NCBI RefSeq assembly: GCF_000185845.1 | Contig: NZ_GL629647.1 | Coordinates: forward strand, 553,661 to 562,547 | From: Segatella salivae DSM 15606 | GTDB lineage: Bacteria; Bacteroidota; Bacteroidia; Bacteroidales; Bacteroidaceae | Direction of reading: 5' to 3' | DNA: 8,887 nucleotides | In this document: one piece after another, positions 5,945-8,887 of the stretch | How positions within the stretch are numbered: position 1 is the first letter of the stretch | Layout of the letters: every line of letters starts with the position of its first letter | Made by a program: the position numbers and the translations under genes | Notes under the pieces: model-generated | Seen by the model: the letters and a program-made list of their open reading frames with translations, nothing else | What the model was told of the DNA's origin: nothing | Databases searched by the model: none

Positions 5945-7932
5945 GAAAATATAACATCGAAAAAGATATGCGCTACCTGCAGTTGTTAGCCAACTCATTC
6001 CCAACAATAGCAGATGCAAGTACAGAGATTATCAATCTCCAAGCCATTCTCAATCTACCCAAAGGAACAGAACACTTTCTGGCAGACATACATGGCGAAT
6101 ATGAAGCATTCAGACATGTGCTGAAAAATGCGTCAGGAAACATAAAACGAAAAGTAAACGAACTCTTTGGCAATACCCTGCGTGAACAAGAAAAACGTGA
6201 ATTGTGTTCACTCATATACTATCCAGAACAGAAACTCGAATTAGTAAAGGCCACAGAACAAGATATCAACGACTGGTATCACATTACACTTCATCAGCTT
6301 GTGGCTGTGTGCCGCACAGTGTCCAGCAAATACACACGCTCAAAGGTAAGAAAATCACTCCCCTCAGACTTTTCATACATTATCCAAGAGCTATTGCATG
6401 AACATACCGAGAACAACTCAAATAAGACAGCCTATGTCAATGTGATTGTCGATACCATCATCTCAACAGGGCGTGCAGATGACTTCATCATCGCCATGTG
6501 TAACGTCATACAGCGCTTGGCAATAGACCAACTCCATATCCTTGGAGACATCTATGACCGTGGACCAGGGGCACATATCATCATGGATACAATGGCCGAC
6601 TATCACAGCTGGGATATTCAATGGGGAAACCACGACATCCTGTGGATGGGAGCATGTGCAGGCAACGATGCTTGTATCTGTAATGTCATACGTCTTAGCC
6701 TGCGTTATGCAAATCTCACCACCCTTGAAGAGGGGTATGGCATAAATCTTGTTCCCTTAGCCACATTTGCCATGGAAGTCTATAAAGATGATCCATGCGA
6801 AGAATTTATTCCACGATTGAATGGAGGCACCAAGCAACTCGATGAGAAAACACTCCGACTAACGGCACAAATGCATAAGGCCATAGCCGTGATGCAATTC
6901 AAAGAAGAAGCGCAACTTTTTGAGGCTCATCCAGAATGGAACATGCAGGACAGAGAACTTTTTAAGATGATAGACTATGAAAAAAAGACTATCATGCTTG
7001 ATGGAAAAGAATACCCGTTGACAAGTTGCAATTTCCCAACCATCGACCCCAAGCACCCTTGTGCAATGACCTTCGAAGAGAAAACACTGATGGGGAAACT
7101 CCATCATTCTTTCCGTGTCAGCGAGAAACTGCATAAACACATCAGACTCATGCTCCAACATGGATGCATGTATGCCATTCGGAATGACAATCTGCTCTTC
7201 CACGCTTCAATTCCACTCAATGAAGACGGAACACTGAAAGAAGTTGAAATTGAACCGGGCAAGAAATATAAAGGAAGAGAGCTAATGCAACAAACAGGTA
7301 TGCTCATCCGAACAGCCTTCCAAGATGATAGTACGCCTGAAGAAAAGAAATATGCCATCGACTATTTCATTTATTTATGGTGTGGCCCCAATAGCCCACT
7401 CTTTGACAAAAGCAAGATGGCTACATTTGAACGATATTTCATAGCCGATAAGGATACACACAAAGAAATAAAAGGCAACTATTTCCTCTTGCGTGATGAT
7501 GAAAAAATTGTAGACCACATCCTTGATGCTTTCGGAGTAAAGGGTTCTAACCGACATATCATCAATGGCCATGTACCCGTTCATGTGGCAAATGGTGAAA
7601 ACCCAATAAAAGCCTCAGGAAAGCTCATGGTCATTGACGGAGGTTTCTCAGAAGCCTATCATAAAGAAACTGGTATAGCGGGCTACACCCTGGTTTACCA
7701 TAGCCGAGGCTTCCAACTCGTTCAACACGAGCCTTTCACAAGTGCGGCTGATGCCATCCTACGTGGAACAGACATTAAGTCAACAATACAAATTGTTGAA
7801 ATGAGTAGCCATAGGATGCTTGTAGCTAACACCGACAAAGGTATTGAATTGAAAAAACAGATTGAAGACCTTGAGGAACTGCTCTATGCATATCGTCATG
7901 GACTGATTGGAGAAAAGGAACGAAAGAAATAA
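5941..7932 (+). CDS. fbp: Fructose-1,6-bisphosphatase class III
   Basis: The enzyme hydrolyses fructose-1,6-bisphosphate to fructose-6-phosphate and phosphate (EC 3.1.3.11), the committed step of gluconeogenesis. The 663-residue length fits class III (Firmicutes/Bacteroidota type), which is unrelated to the class I and II enzymes. It carries a metallophosphoesterase core: LADIHGEYEAF (47-57, with D49 and H51), HILGDIYDRGPG (199-210), QWGNHD (227-232), INGHVPVHVANG (541-552) and VIDGGFSEAY (564-573). The family-typical insertion of about 300 residues separates the second and third metal motif groups. The start overlaps the upstream stop (ATGA at 5941-5944). All metal-ligand motifs I can check are intact. 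It is the last gene of the operon, followed by a hairpin that starts at its stop codon. Confidence 0.95.
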   Translation: MRKYNIEKDMRYLQLLANSFPTIADASTEIINLQAILNLPKGTEHFLADIHGEYEAFRHVLKNASGNIKRKVNELFGNTLREQEKRELCSLIYYPEQKLELVKATEQDINDWYHITLHQLVAVCRTVSSKYTRSKVRKSLPSDFSYIIQELLHEHTENNSNKTAYVNVIVDTIISTGRADDFIIAMCNVIQRLAIDQLHILGDIYDRGPGAHIIMDTMADYHSWDIQWGNHDILWMGACAGNDACICNVIRLSLRYANLTTLEEGYGINLVPLATFAMEVYKDDPCEEFIPRLNGGTKQLDEKTLRLTAQMHKAIAVMQFKEEAQLFEAHPEWNMQDRELFKMIDYEKKTIMLDGKEYPLTSCNFPTIDPKHPCAMTFEEKTLMGKLHHSFRVSEKLHKHIRLMLQHGCMYAIRNDNLLFHASIPLNEDGTLKEVEIEPGKKYKGRELMQQTGMLIRTAFQDDSTPEEKKYAIDYFIYLWCGPNSPLFDKSKMATFERYFIADKDTHKEIKGNYFLLRDDEKIVDHILDAFGVKGSNRHIINGHVPVHVANGENPIKASGKLMVIDGGFSEAYHKETGIAGYTLVYHSRGFQLVQHEPFTSAADAILRGTDIKSTIQIVEMSSHRMLVANTDKGIELKKQIEDLEELLYAYRHGLIGEKERKK

Positions 7933-7983
7933 AAATCATACATAAATATTGCTGTCTGGTAAAAATTAAACAGCATGATTTTT
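7931..7983 (+). terminator. Probable terminator after fbp
   Basis: AAAAATCAT at 7931-7939, beginning within the fbp stop codon, is the reverse complement of ATGATTTTT at 7975-7983. Inside these arms GCTGT (7951-7955) pairs with ACAGC (7970-7974), which directly abuts the right outer arm. An 11-nt bulge lies on the left side. The structure ends in a five-T run, as expected of an intrinsic terminator, and its A/T symmetry would let it act in both directions. One end of the IS-derived element lies inside it, so it may be partly built from mobile DNA. Confidence 0.5.
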
Positions 7984-8003
7984 CGTGCGGAATTGTCTCA
8001 AAA

Positions 8004-8039
8004 TTATTGCTGTACGGTAAAATGTGTACTTTTGGCCAT
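8004..8039 (-). pseudogene. 5' stub of an IS4-family transposase gene
   Basis: The 11-codon minus-strand frame encodes MAKSTHFTVQQ and then TAA. MAKSTHF is the usual opening of a group of Bacteroidota IS4-type transposases, in which a GQP-like motif follows. Here the codons after THF are supplied by the IS end motif TTTTACCGTACAGC, so the deletion joins the start of the gene directly to a terminus, probably through the shared T-run near 8019-8022. It encodes no functional protein. Confidence 0.55.
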
Positions 8040-8063
8040 GTTATTGAAGTTTTTTCACAGAAA

Positions 8064-8071
8064 CAAAGGTA
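8064..8071 (-). promoter_or_regulatory. Possible -7 box of the lost transposase gene
   Basis: On the minus strand 8071-8064 reads TACCTTTG, matching the Bacteroidota -7 consensus, about 25 nt before the transposase start at 8039. No TTTG lies 19-21 nt upstream, so the match is half a promoter. If active, it would transcribe leftward toward the 3' end of fbp. Confidence 0.3.
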
Positions 8072-8080
8072 ACAAAAAGA

Positions 8081-8106
8081 GCTGAAATCCGAGAGTGGAT
8101 TTCGGC
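8081..8106. terminator. 10-bp stem hairpin near the IS end
   Basis: GCTGAAATCC (8081-8090) pairs with GGATTTCGGC (8097-8106), with one G-T wobble and a 6-nt loop. It lies between the outer inverted end and the transposase start. On the plus strand CCTTAACTTTTAT follows, a weak T tract. Many insertion sequences carry such a structure near their promoter end to block incoming transcription or hide the transposase ribosome site; that role is inferred here. It could also act as a second terminator for the fbp operon. Confidence 0.45.
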
Positions 8107-8160
8107 CCTTAACTTTTATATATGAAAAAGGTTTACCGGACAGCAATATTTATAAATAAA

Positions 8161-8393
8161 CGATTCGCGCACGCGTCAAATCACTCGGAAAATGACTTTC
8201 GCCCGGCGCAGAAATGCCAAACCCTTCGGGAAATGACTTTCGCCGTGCGCGGAAATGCCAAACCACTCGGGAAACGACTTTCGCCATGCGCGGAAATGCC
8301 AAACCACTCGGGAAATGACTTTCGCCACGCGCGGAAATGTCAAACCACCAGGAAAACGACTTTCGCCACGCGCGGAAATGCCAAACCACTCGG
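8161..8393. repeat. 41-bp tandem repeat array, five full units plus a degenerate one
   Basis: Full units lie at 8189-8229, 8230-8270, 8271-8311, 8312-8352 and 8353-8393. A shortened degenerate unit lies at 8161-8188, ending TCAAATCACTCGG. The unit core is GACTTTCGCCACGCGCGGAA followed by ATGCCAAACCACTCGG. Units differ mainly in the CCACGCG centre and at single positions. TTTCGC and GCGGAAA within a unit form a short imperfect palindrome. Because 41 is not a multiple of three, each unit shifts frame. Open frames crossing the array on both strands (98 and 79 residues) are therefore by-products of the bias, not proteins. There are no unique spacers, so this is not CRISPR. Function is unknown. 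Confidence 0.85.
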
Positions 8394-8423
8394 AAAAAGC
8401 TTGAAACTCATCGAATAAGCCCT

Positions 8424-8887
8424 ATGCATGAATTGCATATACGTTATAGTGCGGAAGAGAAAGAGACTATAGTTCTGTCAGTAAAGCGTTCAGAGTTAAG
8501 TATTGTTCAGGCCCTCAAACGCTTAGGTATTCCAAGGCGTACTTTTTATAACTGGTATCAGAAATCTGCCACAGGTGGGGATGAATGCTCTTAGAGAAAC
8601 GCCTTATAGGAGGCAAACGACATGGAAACAAATCCCCGACCATATTCGACAAATAGTGGTCGAACTTTCTTTAGAGCATCCTGTGCTCACTCCCAGGGAG
8701 TTGTCCGTCCTTTTATTGGAAGAGAGTCAGATATTCGTTTCTGAGTCAAGCTTTTATCGTATCCATGGCAAACCCTTGCATCCGCAGACGCAAGGAAAGA
8801 TAGAACGATATCACAGATCGATGAAAAATGTAATTAAGCTAAATCATTATTTTTGTCCATCTGAATTAGAAAAGGCTATTGATGGGT
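8424..8887 (+). pseudogene. IS3/IS481-type DDE transposase remnant, frameshifted and internally deleted
   Basis: The first part (8424-8594) encodes 56 residues with an N-terminal helix-turn-helix: YSAEEKETIVLSVKRSELSI, then ALKRLGIPRRTFYNWY. It hits a stop after a G-run (8577-8580). Removing one G continues the protein in the next frame, from 8581 to the window edge: MNALRETPYRRQTTWKQIPD, then HPVLTPRELS and SESSFYRI. This is followed at once by HGKPLHPQTQGKIERYHRSM, the C-terminal end of the catalytic domain. The region that should lie between, carrying the first two DDE aspartates (WQTD and SDNG type motifs), is missing, and only the glutamate of KIER remains. The frame stays open to the end of the window. 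The shift is +1, unlike the -1 programmed shift of classical IS3 elements. The gene cannot make an active transposase. Confidence 0.8.

Larger units (their letters stand above)
7942..8153 (-). mobile_element. MITE-like, internally deleted IS (IS4-type) remnant
   Basis: Ends 7942-7963 and 8132-8153 are 22-bp inverted repeats with a single mismatch, containing ATTGCTGTCYGGTAAA (Y marks the mismatch). A third copy of this end motif, at 8005-8022, lies in direct orientation to the left end. Read on the minus strand, the right end is followed by a hairpin, a -7-like box TACCTTTG and an ATG (8039) opening MAKSTHF. That is how many Bacteroidota IS4-family transposases begin. After 11 codons the frame runs into the inner end motif and stops. 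The element therefore looks like an IS that lost nearly all of its transposase. AATATT lies outside both GCTGTC ends (7945-7950 and 8145-8150), but it is palindromic and may belong to the inverted repeat. The exact IS name is not recognised. Confidence 0.65.

Noticed and set aside
7826..8146. 106-residue minus-strand frame
   Set aside because: It runs antisense to the fbp 3' end and across the IS remnant; its C-terminal part is a shadow of fbp and the rest is IS end sequence.
8161..8393. CRISPR array
   Set aside because: Units are contiguous 41-bp copies with no variable spacers, and no cas genes are present.
8122..8418. 98-residue plus-strand and 79-residue minus-strand hypothetical proteins over the repeat array
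   Set aside because: A 41-bp unit shifts frame at each copy and the frames are open on both strands, so they reflect base composition.

Overview
The window looks like chromosomal DNA of a Bacteroidota member, most likely Prevotella or a close relative. Two lines of evidence support this. Two promoter-like sites match the Bacteroidota consensus (TTTG, about 20 nt, then TAnnTTTG). The six intact proteins also read like Prevotella/Bacteroides versions of their families: FtsE-like ATPase, class III aspartokinase, LysA, a membrane GT2 and class III fructose-1,6-bisphosphatase. This is judged by recognition, not by a database search.

Layout. (1) Positions 1-540 hold no convincing gene. A perfect 32-bp inverted repeat (51-82 and 488-519) encloses a strongly C-biased segment with an outstanding promoter match just inside the left arm and a 12-C tract. 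(2) Positions 566-740 hold the probable promoter and a roughly 137-nt leader of a gene cluster. (3) Positions 741-7932 hold six same-strand genes with gaps of 20, 7, 29, 6 and -4 nt, almost certainly one operon: ftsE, lysC, lysA, a GT2 glycosyltransferase, an unassigned protein and fbp. (4) Positions 7931-8153 hold a terminator-like hairpin and a short element with 22-bp inverted ends. That element carries the promoter-like region and the first codons of an IS4-type transposase on the minus strand, so it is an internally deleted IS (MITE-like). (5) Positions 8161-8393 are a 41-bp tandem repeat array. (6) From 8424 to the window end lies a broken IS3/IS481-type transposase, with a frameshift and an internal deletion that removed two of the three DDE residues.

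The operon combines envelope and cell-division work with metabolism. LysC and LysA catalyse the first and last steps of the diaminopimelate/lysine pathway, whose product feeds peptidoglycan. The FtsE-like ATPase belongs to the division machinery. The GT2 protein and perhaps its neighbour act on cell-surface glycans, and Fbp supplies hexose phosphates by gluconeogenesis. The flanks are accessory, repeat-rich DNA. The most unusual parts are the inverted-repeat-bounded C-rich element at the left, and the nested degenerate mobile elements and tandem array at the right. I see no CRISPR array, tRNA, rRNA or defence system.
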